DNA of 64,000 bases from Cryomorphaceae bacterium BACL11 MAG-121001-bin54 (GCA_905182255.1 CAJJAH010000004.1:1-64000), one strand, 5' to 3'; shown: positions 17,731 through 27,917, counted from the stretch's first letter. A program made the numbers and translations. Notes: generated from the letters alone by a model not told the origin.

Positions 17731-18882
17731 ATGTTATTTAAAGAGGTAGTAGGAAATAGTTTAGTGAAAAAGCAACTAACTGATGCGGTTAAAAACAACC
17801 GAATTAGTCATGCTCAGCTTTTTTCTGGTAAAAGTGGTAGCGCTAAATTGGCTTTATCACTTGCGTATGCCCAATTTTTAAATTGCGAAAACAGAACTGC
17901 AATTGATTCTTGTGGAATCTGTTCCTCATGTATTAAAATTAACAACCTATCTCACCCCGATTTGCACTTAGTTCTTCCGGTTTTAAAGACTAAAACAGTG
18001 CAGAGTCCTGTAAGTGACCATTTTATTAGTCAGTGGCGCAAATTCATAACTAACAATTATTATGGATCACTAAATGGTTGGATTGATTCATTTGGAACTG
18101 AAAATAAAACAGGGCAGCAAGGGACAATTTATAAAGATGAGGCAAATAATATTCATAAAAAATTAAGCCTCAAAAATTATGAGGCGAAATATAGAATTGT
18201 GTTGATTTGGATGCCAGAAAGAATGAATTTAGAAACATCTAATAAGCTCTTGAAGTTGTTTGAAGAGCCACCAAAGGGAACTGTCTTTTTACTTGTAACA
18301 GAAAATGCTAATCAACTTTTACCTACTATAACCTCAAGGTTACAGACGCTAAAAATTGCAGATTTTACGACAGAAGATATTATTACCTATTTTGGAGGGG
18401 AGACTTTGTCATTGGAAAGAGCGAAACATCTTAGAAATTTAACTAATGCAGATTTGGGAAAAATTAGTCAAATTTTGGATGATAAAGAAGGTGAATTAGA
18501 TTTATTTTCTGACTTTTCAGATTGGATGCGACTTACATATAAGATGGATGTTCAGGGAATTTCAAATTGGGTAGACAATCTTTCTTTAAAGGGCAGAAAA
18601 CAGCAAAATATATTCCTGTCATATGCTATAAAAATGATTAGGGAGTGTTTAATTTATAATTTTGCGAGTTATTCTTTGCTCAAAACAAACAAAAATGAAC
18701 TTGCTTTTTTAACTAAATTTTCGCCATTTATACATGAAGAAAACAGTGTGTTTATAGCTGAAAAATTAGAAGAATCAATTAAAGCTATTAATAGAAATGC
18801 AAATGCAAAAATCTTATTTTTTGAGCTTTCACTTCAAATGGTGAAATTCTTAAGACTTAAGCGTAAATTTGCCTTAAAATAA
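17731..18882 (+). CDS. holB: DNA polymerase III delta' subunit
   Basis: Clamp-loader subunit of the replicative polymerase, AAA+ fold, 383 residues. The P-loop is degenerate (GKSGSAKLA), as expected for delta', and a four-cysteine zinc motif CGICSSCIKI follows at about 60-75. EEPPKGTVFLLVTEN and an SRLQT segment mark sensor regions. First gene of a six-gene rightward run through ricT, gldH and PBP1A to the CoA transferase. Confidence 0.9.
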   Translation: MLFKEVVGNSLVKKQLTDAVKNNRISHAQLFSGKSGSAKLALSLAYAQFLNCENRTAIDSCGICSSCIKINNLSHPDLHLVLPVLKTKTVQSPVSDHFISQWRKFITNNYYGSLNGWIDSFGTENKTGQQGTIYKDEANNIHKKLSLKNYEAKYRIVLIWMPERMNLETSNKLLKLFEEPPKGTVFLLVTENANQLLPTITSRLQTLKIADFTTEDIITYFGGETLSLERAKHLRNLTNADLGKISQILDDKEGELDLFSDFSDWMRLTYKMDVQGISNWVDNLSLKGRKQQNIFLSYAIKMIRECLIYNFASYSLLKTNKNELAFLTKFSPFIHEENSVFIAEKLEESIKAINRNANAKILFFELSLQMVKFLRLKRKFALK

Positions 18883-18887
18883 AAAAA

Positions 18888-20039
18888 ATGGGTTGTAGTA
18901 ATTGTAGTACATGTGAGGTGTCTGAGAAAAGAGGTTCTGCTAACAGTACTGTTTTTGACTGGTTATATCAAATTGACGCTCCAAAAAGCGAAAACAGTAA
19001 CTTGGTTGAAGTGCAGTTTAAGGGAGACAGGAAAGATTTTTACGTTAATTCAGAGGATATTGATATTAGCAGTGGAGATTGGGTAGCAGTACAGGGCGAA
19101 AAGTCTGGGCATGATATTGGTAAAGTAACTATGAAGGGAGAGCTAGTAGCTCTTCAAATAAAAAGAAAAAGCAGAAATGTTGAAAAGGATCCAATAAGAA
19201 AACTATTTAGAATAGCGTCAGAAAATGATATGCAGAAATGGAAAAGTGCAGTAGCAAATGAGGACGATATTTTAATCAAAGCAAAACGAATCATTGAAGA
19301 CTCCAGATTAGAAATGAAGCTTACGGATGTTGAGTTTCAGGGTGATAATTCGAAAGCAACATTTTATTATACTGCAGAAAAAAGAGTTGACTTCAGAGAT
19401 TTAGTAAGAGAGTATTCAAGAAACTTTGGAGTTAGAGTAGAAATGCGCCAGATTGGAGTTAGACAAGAAGCTGCAAAAATTGGAGGAATAGGTTCATGCG
19501 GTAGGGAGCTTTGCTGTTCTACATGGATGACGGACTTTCCTTCAGTATCAACTAATGCCGCTCGATATCAGCAACTATCAATTAACCCTCAGAAAATTTC
19601 AGGACAATGCGGAAGATTAAAGTGTTGTTTGAATTTTGAATTAGATGGATATACTGAGGCTTTAAAGGACTTTCCGAGCACAAAAGTTATGTTAAAATCT
19701 AAAAAAGGAAATGCGAAATTTGTAAAATTAGATGTTTTTAAAGGTGTCTTATTTTATTTTAATATGGATAACCCTGGTGACTTGCTTGAGCTGTCCATTG
19801 AAAATGTAAATAAAATAATTGCATTAAATAAGAAAGGAGAGCTTCCTGCAAGCTTTGAAAGTTTTGTAATTGAAATCGAGCAAAAAGAAGTTTCTTTTGA
19901 GGACGCTATGGGCCAAGACAATATTGGGCGTTTTGACAAAAAGAAGAAGCCAAAATTCAAAAAGAAAAAAAAGGGAAATTGTCATTGTGGAAAAACTAAA
20001 AATCCAAATGGAAATTGTGATGGGTCACACCGTAACTAA
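18888..20039 (+). CDS. ricT: PSP1/RicT-family protein with CDGSH-like C-terminus
   Basis: Homologue of B. subtilis RicT (YaaT), part of the Ric complex that binds Fe-S clusters and affects RNase Y-dependent RNA processing. The 383 residues show an N-terminal cysteine cluster (MGCSNCSTCE) and the PSP1 core with GSCGRELCCSTWM and GQCGRLKCCLNFE at about 204-250. A lysine-rich linker and CHCGKTKNPNGNCDGSH at the very end resemble the CDGSH 2Fe-2S motif with one extra residue in the loop. The family call is firm. The tail function is inferred. Confidence 0.88.
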   Translation: MGCSNCSTCEVSEKRGSANSTVFDWLYQIDAPKSENSNLVEVQFKGDRKDFYVNSEDIDISSGDWVAVQGEKSGHDIGKVTMKGELVALQIKRKSRNVEKDPIRKLFRIASENDMQKWKSAVANEDDILIKAKRIIEDSRLEMKLTDVEFQGDNSKATFYYTAEKRVDFRDLVREYSRNFGVRVEMRQIGVRQEAAKIGGIGSCGRELCCSTWMTDFPSVSTNAARYQQLSINPQKISGQCGRLKCCLNFELDGYTEALKDFPSTKVMLKSKKGNAKFVKLDVFKGVLFYFNMDNPGDLLELSIENVNKIIALNKKGELPASFESFVIEIEQKEVSFEDAMGQDNIGRFDKKKKPKFKKKKKGNCHCGKTKNPNGNCDGSHRN

Positions 20040-20052
20040 AGATAATTATTCG

Positions 20053-20514
20053 ATGCGGATTTTAGTTTTAATTTGCACAATAGGCATGTTAATTTCATGT
20101 AATAACTCTATTGTTTTTGAAGAGTATAAAAATTTTGAAAATCAGAAATGGAATTCAGATAGTATAGCGCTTTTTAACTGCTTTGTAGATGACACTACTA
20201 GTAAAAATATAATAAAAATTAAGTTAAGACATTCGGTTGATTATGAATTTCAGAATTTATTTATATTTATTGAATCAGAAGTGAAGGACACCGTTGAATT
20301 GATATTGGCTAACAAGGAGGGAATGTGGTTGGGCAAAGGAATTGGAGATATAAGGGAGTTTGAGTTTGAATATAATAACTCAAAGTTATTTAGTAAAAAA
20401 GGAAATTATTCTTTTAAAATTGAACAAGCAATGCGTTATGGATCGCATGAAAAAATACAAGTACTAAATAATGTTCTTTCGTTAGGCTTGAGCATAAAAA
20501 AAACAAATGAGTAG
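20053..20514 (+). CDS. gldH: Gliding motility lipoprotein GldH
   Basis: Lipoprotein of the flavobacterial gliding/T9SS machinery. Starting at the ATG at 20053 gives 153 residues with a signal sequence and lipobox LISC (Cys at about 16). The C-terminal part (MWLGKGIGDIREFEFEY, then YSFKIEQAMRYG) agrees with GldH. A longer open frame upstream overlaps ricT and is rejected as a start. It overlaps the PBP1A gene by 8 bases, and the ricT-gldH-PBP1A order supports the call. Confidence 0.85.
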   Translation: MRILVLICTIGMLISCNNSIVFEEYKNFENQKWNSDSIALFNCFVDDTTSKNIIKIKLRHSVDYEFQNLFIFIESEVKDTVELILANKEGMWLGKGIGDIREFEFEYNNSKLFSKKGNYSFKIEQAMRYGSHEKIQVLNNVLSLGLSIKKTNE

Positions 20515-22762
20515 ATACAAAAAGATACTTTTGTGGTTAATTATTACCAGTCCATTTTTCGGGTTGTTTTTGCTGGTTAATTTAACAGCTATTGGTTTTT
20601 TTGGTGACCTGCCTTCATTTGAGCAATTAGAGAATCCAAAGAACAATTTAGCAACTGAAGTTATTTCAGAAGATGGTGTTATTTTGGGAAAATATTTTTT
20701 TGAGAATAGAAGTAGAGCAGATTATAATGAGCTTCCAGAAAACTTAATTAACGCATTTATTTCAACTGAAGATGTGCGCTTTAGGAATCATTCAGGAATT
20801 GATGGAAGGGCATTATTAAGAGCAATTTATGGAGCATTAGTTGGAAAAAGTAGTTCGGGAGGGGCAAGTACGATTACTCAGCAATTATCCAAAATGTTGT
20901 TTACTAAGAAGCCAAGCTCTGGTATAGAAAGAGTGATGCAAAAAATAAAGGAATGGATAATTTCAGGAAAACTTGAAAAACGCTACACAAAGAACGAGAT
21001 ATTAACTATGTATCTAAATCGTTTTGACTGGGTGAATAACGCGGTAGGGATCAAATCTGCATCACAGGTTTATTTTAACAAACCACCAATTGAATTAAAT
21101 ATTTCAGAGTCAGCAATGCTTGTGGGAATGTTAAAGAACCCGTCTTACTATAATCCAAATAGAAGAATTAAATTAACAGAGGATAGAAGAAATGTTGTTC
21201 TTTCTCAAATGAAAAAATATGATGTTATTTCAGACTCTTTGTACGATACCTTAGCTCAGCAGCCAATTGTCTTAAATTTCAAAAAAGCAAGTCATAATGA
21301 AGGGCTTGCTCCTTATTTTAGAGAGTATTTTAGAGGAGAATTAAAGAAATGGTGTGCAAATAACACTAAACCGGATGGTACAAATTACAACGCTTATACG
21401 GACGGATTAAAAGTATATACAACTATTAATTCGCGTTTGCAAAGGTTTGCAGAAGAAGGAATGCGCACCCACATATCATCTTTACAAAAAGATTTTAACA
21501 CCCACTGGATGGGCTATACAAAGGCCCCTTATCCTGATGATTTTGAATGGGAGCAAATAGACGAAATTATTGACCAAGGAATGAGGCGCTCAGAAAGATA
21601 TAGAAAATTAAAGGAAGCGGGAAAGTCTGAAAATGAAATAAAAAGTATTTTCAAAAAGAAAGTGCAAATGACTTTGTTTTCCTGGCAGGGAGAGATAGAC
21701 ACTCTACTCTCACCTAGAGATTCTATCAAGTACAATAAGTTTTTTATTCACAGCGGAATGATGAGTATGGACCCAAGAACAGGATATGTTAAGGCTTATG
21801 TTGGGGGGATAAACTATAAGCATTTTAAGTACGACCACGTTAAGATGGGAAAGCGACAAGTAGGGTCTACATTTAAACCCTTTTTATACTCCTTGGCTAT
21901 GCAGGAGGGCTACACCCCTTGCTCTGAGGTGTCTAACGTTCCTGTTGTTTTTGATAAAGAAAGATGGGGTCTGGAAAAAGACTGGGTCCCAAAGAATTCG
22001 GGAGATGAGTTTGATGAGATGTCATTAACCTTAAAGTTTGGCTTGGCTAATTCCATCAACACTGTTACCGCTTACATTATGAAGCAATTTGGCCCTCACG
22101 CTGTCGTTGATTTAGCAAAAAAGATTGGAATCCAGTCTAAGATTTTAGCAGTTCCTTCTTTATGTTTAGGAACTTTTGATTTATCGGTTTACGAAATGGT
22201 TGGTGCGTACTCTACTTTTGTAAATAAAGGAGTTTGGACAGAACCTATTTTTGTTACTCGAATTGAAGATAAAAATGGAGTGGTATTGGAAGATTTTTTA
22301 CCAAAAACACAGGAGGCTATGAGTAAAGAAACAGCAGATATTATGGTAAGAATGTTGCAAGGAGTTGTGGATGGAGTTTATAGCCCTGCCGCTGAAATAA
22401 CTAGAGGAACGGGAGTGAGGTTGCGCTACAAATATGGTTTCGAAAATGAAATGGGAGGTAAAACAGGAACGACTCAAAACCAGTCAGATGGTTATTTTAT
22501 GGGTATAACACCTAATTTAGTCACCGGAGTTTGGAGTGGTTGTGAAGACAGAGCGGCTCATTTCAGGACAATATATTATGGACAAGGAGCTAACATGGCA
22601 TTGCCGGTCTTTGCTGAATATATGCAGAGGGTTTATGCAGATACTTTAGAGTCAGGAATCTATCCAATTGACTTTGATATACCAAAGTCGGTCGACCTAA
22701 AATTAGATTGTGGTGAGGCAACTAATAGTTTTGAAGCAGAAGAATTTAATGAAGAATTTTAA
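20507..22762 (+). CDS. Penicillin-binding protein 1A (class A PBP)
   Basis: Bifunctional peptidoglycan glycosyltransferase and transpeptidase, 751 residues, anchored by one N-terminal membrane segment (about 8-27). The GT51 domain shows STEDVRFRNHSG and STITQQLSKML. The transpeptidase domain has the active-site serine in GSTFKPF (about residue 456), SIN and KTGTTQNQSDGYF. Full length. It sits between gldH and the CoA transferase genes. Confidence 0.95.
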   Translation: MSRYKKILLWLIITSPFFGLFLLVNLTAIGFFGDLPSFEQLENPKNNLATEVISEDGVILGKYFFENRSRADYNELPENLINAFISTEDVRFRNHSGIDGRALLRAIYGALVGKSSSGGASTITQQLSKMLFTKKPSSGIERVMQKIKEWIISGKLEKRYTKNEILTMYLNRFDWVNNAVGIKSASQVYFNKPPIELNISESAMLVGMLKNPSYYNPNRRIKLTEDRRNVVLSQMKKYDVISDSLYDTLAQQPIVLNFKKASHNEGLAPYFREYFRGELKKWCANNTKPDGTNYNAYTDGLKVYTTINSRLQRFAEEGMRTHISSLQKDFNTHWMGYTKAPYPDDFEWEQIDEIIDQGMRRSERYRKLKEAGKSENEIKSIFKKKVQMTLFSWQGEIDTLLSPRDSIKYNKFFIHSGMMSMDPRTGYVKAYVGGINYKHFKYDHVKMGKRQVGSTFKPFLYSLAMQEGYTPCSEVSNVPVVFDKERWGLEKDWVPKNSGDEFDEMSLTLKFGLANSINTVTAYIMKQFGPHAVVDLAKKIGIQSKILAVPSLCLGTFDLSVYEMVGAYSTFVNKGVWTEPIFVTRIEDKNGVVLEDFLPKTQEAMSKETADIMVRMLQGVVDGVYSPAAEITRGTGVRLRYKYGFENEMGGKTGTTQNQSDGYFMGITPNLVTGVWSGCEDRAAHFRTIYYGQGANMALPVFAEYMQRVYADTLESGIYPIDFDIPKSVDLKLDCGEATNSFEAEEFNEEF

Positions 22763-22765
22763 ATT

Positions 22766-23467
22766 ATGATAAATAAGACAGTTGATAATGTTGAACAGGC
22801 GCTAGAAGGCGTGGAAAGTAATATGACTTTTATGTTTGGGGGTTTTGGGCTTTCAGGAATAGCTGAAAACGCAATTGCTTCCCTCTGCAAGAAAGAAATT
22901 TTTGGACTAACCTGCATCTCTAATAATGCTGGAGTGGATGACTTTGGATTAGGACTCTTACTTCAGAGAAAGCAAATTAAAAAAATGATTTCCTCTTATG
23001 TTGGTGAGAATGCTGAGTTTGAAAGACAAATGCTAAGTGGTGAATTGGAAGTGGATTTAATACCTCAAGGTTCTTTGGCAGAAAGATGCCGAGCAGCAGG
23101 AGCAGGAATACCTGCATTTTTCACTCCTGCAGGATACGGAACTGAAGTGGCGCAAGGAAAAGAGATAAGAAAATATAAGGGTAAGCCTCATATTTTGGAA
23201 ACAGCACTAACTGCTGATTTTGCATTTGTAAAGGCCTGGAAAGGTGACACTGCAGGGAATTTAATTTTTAAAGGTACTGCCAGGAACTTTAATCCACTCA
23301 TGGCAATGGCAGGCAAAATTACGGTTGCAGAGGTAGAAGAACTAGTGCCAGCAGGAGAGCTAGATCCAAATCAAATTCACACTCCAGGAATTTTTGTACA
23401 AAGAATTTTTCAGGGAGAAAAATACGAGAAAAAAATCGAGCAAAGAACAATTAGAATTAAAGAATAA
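22766..23467 (+). CDS. 3-oxoacid CoA-transferase subunit A
   Basis: Alpha subunit (233 residues) of a succinyl-CoA:3-ketoacid-type CoA transferase. It shows the glycine-rich [11 protein letters not shown] and [13 protein letters not shown], typical of the A subunit. Its stop overlaps the subunit B start. Used in ketone-body or branched-chain acid metabolism; the exact acid is inferred from the family. Confidence 0.92.
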   Translation: MINKTVDNVEQALEGVESNMTFMFGGFGLSGIAENAIASLCKKEIFGLTCISNNAGVDDFGLGLLLQRKQIKKMISSYVGENAEFERQMLSGELEVDLIPQGSLAERCRAAGAGIPAFFTPAGYGTEVAQGKEIRKYKGKPHILETALTADFAFVKAWKGDTAGNLIFKGTARNFNPLMAMAGKITVAEVEELVPAGELDPNQIHTPGIFVQRIFQGEKYEKKIEQRTIRIKE

Positions 23468-24123
23468 TGGCTTTAGATAAAAACCAAATAGCACAAAGAA
23501 TAGCACAAGAATTAGAGCACAATACTTATATAAATTTAGGCATTGGTATTCCAACCTTGGTTGCAAACTATATTCCTAAGGGAATTGATATTGAATTTCA
23601 ATCAGAAAATGGAGTGTTAGGAATGGGACCTTTTCCTTTTGAGGGAGATGAAGACCCAGATTTAATAAATGCAGGAAAACAAACTATCACCACTTTGGAT
23701 GGAGCGGTACTTTTTGATTCCGCTACTTCCTTCGCTATGATAAGAGGCCAACATGTTCAGCTTACAGTGCTGGGTGCTATGGAGGTTTCTGAAAATGGAG
23801 ATATAGCCAATTGGAAGATTCCTGGAAAAATGGTAAAAGGAATGGGTGGAGCTATGGACTTGGTAGCTTCTGCTGATAATATTATTGTTGCAATGATGCA
23901 CACCAATCGAGCAGGGGAAAGTAAAATTTTGAAAGAATGTACCTTACCTATTACGGGTGTAAACTGCGTAAAGAAAGTAGTAACTAACTTAGCTGTTTTG
24001 GAAGTTACCGAAAAGGGTTTTAAACTTTTAGAAAGAGCGCCAGGCGTAAGTGTTGAAGAAATAAAAAATTCGACTGAAGCTAATCTAATTATTGAAGGTG
24101 AAATTCCTGAGATGAATATCTAA
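23467..24123 (+). CDS. 3-oxoacid CoA-transferase subunit B
   Basis: Beta subunit (218 residues) carrying the catalytic glutamate in SENGVLGMGP (Glu47), which forms the enzyme-CoA thioester. GIGIPTLVANYIP and GAMDLVASADNIIV are also typical. It forms a heterodimer with the preceding gene, with overlapping reading frames. Last gene of the holB run. Confidence 0.93.
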   Translation: MALDKNQIAQRIAQELEHNTYINLGIGIPTLVANYIPKGIDIEFQSENGVLGMGPFPFEGDEDPDLINAGKQTITTLDGAVLFDSATSFAMIRGQHVQLTVLGAMEVSENGDIANWKIPGKMVKGMGGAMDLVASADNIIVAMMHTNRAGESKILKECTLPITGVNCVKKVVTNLAVLEVTEKGFKLLERAPGVSVEEIKNSTEANLIIEGEIPEMNI

Positions 24124-24203
24124 GAAAAAAATATTTACTAAATCATCCAATTTTACCCTTTCTAACTACTCTGCTGTATCAGATTTTACTAAATTTATTG
24201 GAT

Positions 24204-26003
24204 TCAATTTACTTTAATACCTTTACTTTCTAAATGTTTTTTTATATCTTCTAGTTTTCCTTCAGGAATAGCATCAATTAATTTCTGAGTATATTCCGTC
24301 GCTGGTTTATTATAAATTTGGTCAGCATCTCCCATTTCTTCAATTTTCCCTGCTTGCATAACAATCATTCTATCACTCATGTATTTTACAACTGATAGAT
24401 CATGAGAAATAAAGATATAGGTTAGTCCAAATTCTTCTTTTAGTTCATTTAACAGATTCAATACTTGCGCCTGTACAGATACATCTAAAGCGGAAACCGA
24501 CTCATCACAAATAATAAACTTAGGATTTACAGCCAATGCTCTTGCAATACCAATTCTTTGTCGTTGTCCTCCAGAAAATTCATGTGGATAGCGGTAAAAA
24601 TGAGCAGGATCTAAACTTACTCTTGTTAAGAGTTCTTTAACTTTTTTCTTTCTTTGCTCATCATTTTCAAGAATACCATGCACTTGCATAGGCTCCATAA
24701 TTGCATTTCCAATTGTCATTCTTGGGTTAAGTGACGAGTAAGGGTCTTGGAAGATAATTTGAACATCTTTACGAAAGAGCCTAAGCTCTTCAGTATTCAT
24801 TTTTGCAATATCCTTTCCTTTGTAAATCATTTGCCCCTCAGTAGGCTCTTCAAGGCGAATAATCGTTCTTCCAATTGTTGTTTTACCACAACCACTTTCT
24901 CCAACCAGGCCTAAAGTTTCTCCAGGATAGACATCAAAATTAACATTATCTACTGCTTTAACATGATCGCTTATGCCACCAAAAAATCCATTTCTGATTG
25001 GGAAATAAGTTTTCAAGTTTTTGATTTGCATTAAAGGTTCCAGGCTGTAAAGCTGCTTGTGTTTTGCAACTCTTTCGCTTTCAGGAATAGCTAAGTCTTT
25101 TGTAAAATCTGCTACTGAAATACCATTATCAATTATCTCTCCACTTTCATCAATTTTCATAAAATCAGAAACGGTAGGTAAGAAAGTATAGCGCTTATTC
25201 AAAGGAGGTCGGCAAGCTAAAAGTCCTTTGGTATAAGGGTGCTTTGGGTTAGTAAAAATATCCCAAACACTTCCTTGTTCCACAATATTTCCTTTGTACA
25301 TCACGACTACTTTATCGGCCAATTCAGCTATTACTCCCAAATCATGTGTGATGAACATAATTCCCATATCATGTTCTTTTTGCAACTTTTGCATTAGTTG
25401 CAATATAGTTTTTTGTACAGTAACGTCAAGGGCAGTTGTTGGTTCGTCAGCAATCAAAACTGATGGCTGGCAGCTCATTGCCATAGCAATCATTACCCTT
25501 TGCTTTTGTCCACCAGAGATTTGATGAGGATAGGTGCTGAAAATACGTTCAGGAGTAGGTAGTTGAACTTCTTCAAACAATTTTATAGTTAATGCTTTTG
25601 CATCTTTCTTGTTCAGTTTTTGATGCAAGATAATAGCCTCCATCACTTGGTTTCCACAGGTAAATACCGGGTTTAATGATGTCATTGGCTCTTGGAAAAT
25701 CATAGCGATATCATTCCCTCTGAACTTGCGTATTTCTTCTTCCGAAATAGCTAAAAGGTCAGTAGCAGTTCCATCTTTTTCATGAAAAATAATTTCACCA
25801 CCACTAATTTTTCCAGGAGGGCTAGGAATCAATCGCATAGCTGAGAGCGAAGTAACCGATTTTCCTGAACCTGATTCTCCAACGATACCGATCGTTTCTC
25901 CTTTGCTAAGGTTAAAACTAACTCCATTTACCGCCTTTACAATTGCTCCTTCTGTGTGAAATTCTGTAACAAGATTTTTAAATTCTAATAATATATTTTC
26001 CAT
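24204..26003 (-). CDS. Tandem-domain ABC transporter ATPase (oligopeptide/dipeptide type)
   Basis: A 599-residue protein with two fused ATPase domains, like DppD-DppF or YejF/GsiA. Domain 1 has GESGSGKS, ISGGQKQR and VLIADEPTTALD; domain 2 has GESGCGKTT, FSGGQRQR and FIICDESVSALD. Both keep Walker A, signature and Walker B, so both should hydrolyse ATP. It would energise a peptide or small-solute importer. The permease and binding protein are not in the window, so it is an orphan here. Confidence 0.92.
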   Translation of the reverse strand: MENILLEFKNLVTEFHTEGAIVKAVNGVSFNLSKGETIGIVGESGSGKSVTSLSAMRLIPSPPGKISGGEIIFHEKDGTATDLLAISEEEIRKFRGNDIAMIFQEPMTSLNPVFTCGNQVMEAIILHQKLNKKDAKALTIKLFEEVQLPTPERIFSTYPHQISGGQKQRVMIAMAMSCQPSVLIADEPTTALDVTVQKTILQLMQKLQKEHDMGIMFITHDLGVIAELADKVVVMYKGNIVEQGSVWDIFTNPKHPYTKGLLACRPPLNKRYTFLPTVSDFMKIDESGEIIDNGISVADFTKDLAIPESERVAKHKQLYSLEPLMQIKNLKTYFPIRNGFFGGISDHVKAVDNVNFDVYPGETLGLVGESGCGKTTIGRTIIRLEEPTEGQMIYKGKDIAKMNTEELRLFRKDVQIIFQDPYSSLNPRMTIGNAIMEPMQVHGILENDEQRKKKVKELLTRVSLDPAHFYRYPHEFSGGQRQRIGIARALAVNPKFIICDESVSALDVSVQAQVLNLLNELKEEFGLTYIFISHDLSVVKYMSDRMIVMQAGKIEEMGDADQIYNKPATEYTQKLIDAIPEGKLEDIKKHLESKGIKVN

Positions 26004-26044
26004 CTTCTTTTTTTAGGTGGTTAAAAATAGTTTTTAAATTCTAT

Positions 26045-26764
26045 TTAAACAAACTCAATGTTGTTTTCTGAAATCAACTCTTCTCCTTTATATTTTAAAA
26101 GCAGCTGAGCTACTGTTAAAGTATCTTTCTGACAATATCTTTTAATACGCTCTAAATTTTTATCATTCCAGTAAACACCAGCTACTTGGCTGCCATCAAT
26201 ATCATCCCTTTGTGTTGGAATATTAAATAGAGCAGCCAATAATTTTATGGAAGTATAATGCTTGTAGTCACCAAATCTCCATAATTCCATTGTGTCTAAA
26301 TGATTTACTTCCCATGGTTTTTTACCTCCAATATCTAAAATTGCTGGTAGTTTTAATCCATTGATGAGTGTTCTCCTGGCTATAAATGGAAAATCAAATT
26401 CCTTCCCATTGTGTGCACAAAGCTGATGTTGTTTTTTATTGAATTGTGAATTTAGTAATTTATTAAAATCAGTAATAATTTGCTTTTCATCATCTCCATA
26501 AAAGGATTTTATACGAAAATTATTTTCGTCTTTATTAATAAATAAATAGCCAACAGAAATACAAATGATTTTAGCAAACTCAGCCATCACGCCTGCTTTT
26601 AGCTTGTAAAATTCAGCAGGCGTATACTCTTCTTTTCTCTGCCAAGCTGTTTTTTCGGCCCATAAAGTCTGAAAAGTAACGTTTAAATCCTTAAAGCTTA
26701 TGGAGCAAGGAACAGTTTCAATATCCAAAAAAAGGACATTCTTTATTTTTATTTCGGATAGCAT
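26045..26764 (-). CDS. 3'-5' exonuclease (DEDD type)
   Basis: A 239-residue predicted exonuclease of the PolB-like DEDDy group. Acidic motifs are FLDIETVPC (near residue 13), CAHNGKEFDFPFIARR (about 117-132) and a late YCQKDTLTVAQLLL. Role in DNA or RNA trimming is inferred. It abuts the serine hydrolase gene. Confidence 0.85.
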   Translation of the reverse strand: MLSEIKIKNVLFLDIETVPCSISFKDLNVTFQTLWAEKTAWQRKEEYTPAEFYKLKAGVMAEFAKIICISVGYLFINKDENNFRIKSFYGDDEKQIITDFNKLLNSQFNKKQHQLCAHNGKEFDFPFIARRTLINGLKLPAILDIGGKKPWEVNHLDTMELWRFGDYKHYTSIKLLAALFNIPTQRDDIDGSQVAGVYWNDKNLERIKRYCQKDTLTVAQLLLKYKGEELISENNIEFV

Positions 26765-27916
26765 TTAAGGGTACATTTCAAGTACAGCATCAGTAAATTG
26801 ATAAAAGTCTTCATAGTGACCATCAGGCATGTAAGTTCCATGTTTTTTCCCTAATCTAACGATAATCATATCTTTTTCTGGAATACAAATTACATACTGC
26901 CCCCAAAGCCCCCTTGAGTAATAGATTGGCAACCCTTGTCGTTCAGCTAACCAAAATTGATAGCCATAATTAGTGTTTTTATTTCCTTTTTCATCTAATA
27001 AACCAGCAGCTGATGTTGCTTTAGCTATATAATTACTATCTAAAAGCTGTAATCCATTCCAATTACCTTGGTGCATATATAGCTTTCCTAAACGGGCAAA
27101 ATCTCTTGCATTTGAGTTGATGCAACAAAAGCCTTTTTCATCCCCACCCTTCACATCAGTGCTCCAAAGAGCATCGCGTTTGGCACCCATTGGTTGCCAC
27201 AGTTTTTTGGATGCGTATTCACTTATTGTTTCTCCAGTAGCCTCCTCAACTATAAAAGTTAGTAATTGAGTGCATGAGCTATTGTACTTAAATACCTTGC
27301 CAGGTGTTTCTACTACAGTTAAATTTTTAATCAAATCACTTAAATGATTTCCGTAATAAGCCTCAGCAGCCTGTCCAATTGGGTTATAATAACTCTCAGT
27401 CCAGTTGAGCCCTGAACTCATGGTTAGTAAATCTTTTATGGTTAATTCTATATTTCTTCCTTTACAAAAATCAGGTAAAAAATCACAAACTTTTTGATCT
27501 ACACTTTTAATCTTCCCTTCATTTATTGCAACTCCAATTAAAGTAGAAACCCAACTCTTGGATATTGAAAATGAATTTGACACAGAAGAGTCACTATAGC
27601 CGTGCCAATATTTTTCAAAATTTATACTGTCGTTTATTATTACCAAAAAAGCAACTGTTTCCAAACTCTCATTTACAGGTTTAATAAATTCAGGTAAATT
27701 AGCTTTATTGTAATCCTTTGAAACTCCCCACTCTTGATGTTTTCCTGCCTTAATAGTGTTGGAGGGCAAGTAAATAAAATCATTAATATAAGATGAGGTG
27801 TTTCCCTTTAAATAAGTAATAGAAATTGCCTTGTACAACCAGCTTCTTCCACTTATAAGAATAAGCAGATTGAGAGATACAAAAATGATAAGTAGATATT
27901 TTAATATTTTTTTCAT
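26765..27916 (-). CDS. Serine hydrolase, beta-lactamase-like family
   Basis: A 383-residue protein with an N-terminal membrane or signal segment (about 5-22), so it acts outside the cytosol. The penicillin-recognising fold is indicated by SISKSW (SxxK catalytic serine), YNSS (YxN-like) and a late LGKKHG in the KTG position. The substrate is unknown; homologues include esterases and 6-aminohexanoate-dimer hydrolases. It lies 1 bp downstream of lipB on the same strand. Confidence 0.85.
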   Translation of the reverse strand: MKKILKYLLIIFVSLNLLILISGRSWLYKAISITYLKGNTSSYINDFIYLPSNTIKAGKHQEWGVSKDYNKANLPEFIKPVNESLETVAFLVIINDSINFEKYWHGYSDSSVSNSFSISKSWVSTLIGVAINEGKIKSVDQKVCDFLPDFCKGRNIELTIKDLLTMSSGLNWTESYYNPIGQAAEAYYGNHLSDLIKNLTVVETPGKVFKYNSSCTQLLTFIVEEATGETISEYASKKLWQPMGAKRDALWSTDVKGGDEKGFCCINSNARDFARLGKLYMHQGNWNGLQLLDSNYIAKATSAAGLLDEKGNKNTNYGYQFWLAERQGLPIYYSRGLWGQYVICIPEKDMIIVRLGKKHGTYMPDGHYEDFYQFTDAVLEMYP

Positions 27917-27917
27917 A

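Noticed and set aside
19870-20052. Longer N-terminal form of GldH overlapping ricT
   Set aside because: The extension is lysine-rich read-through of ricT in another frame; the ATG at 20053 gives a proper lipoprotein signal.
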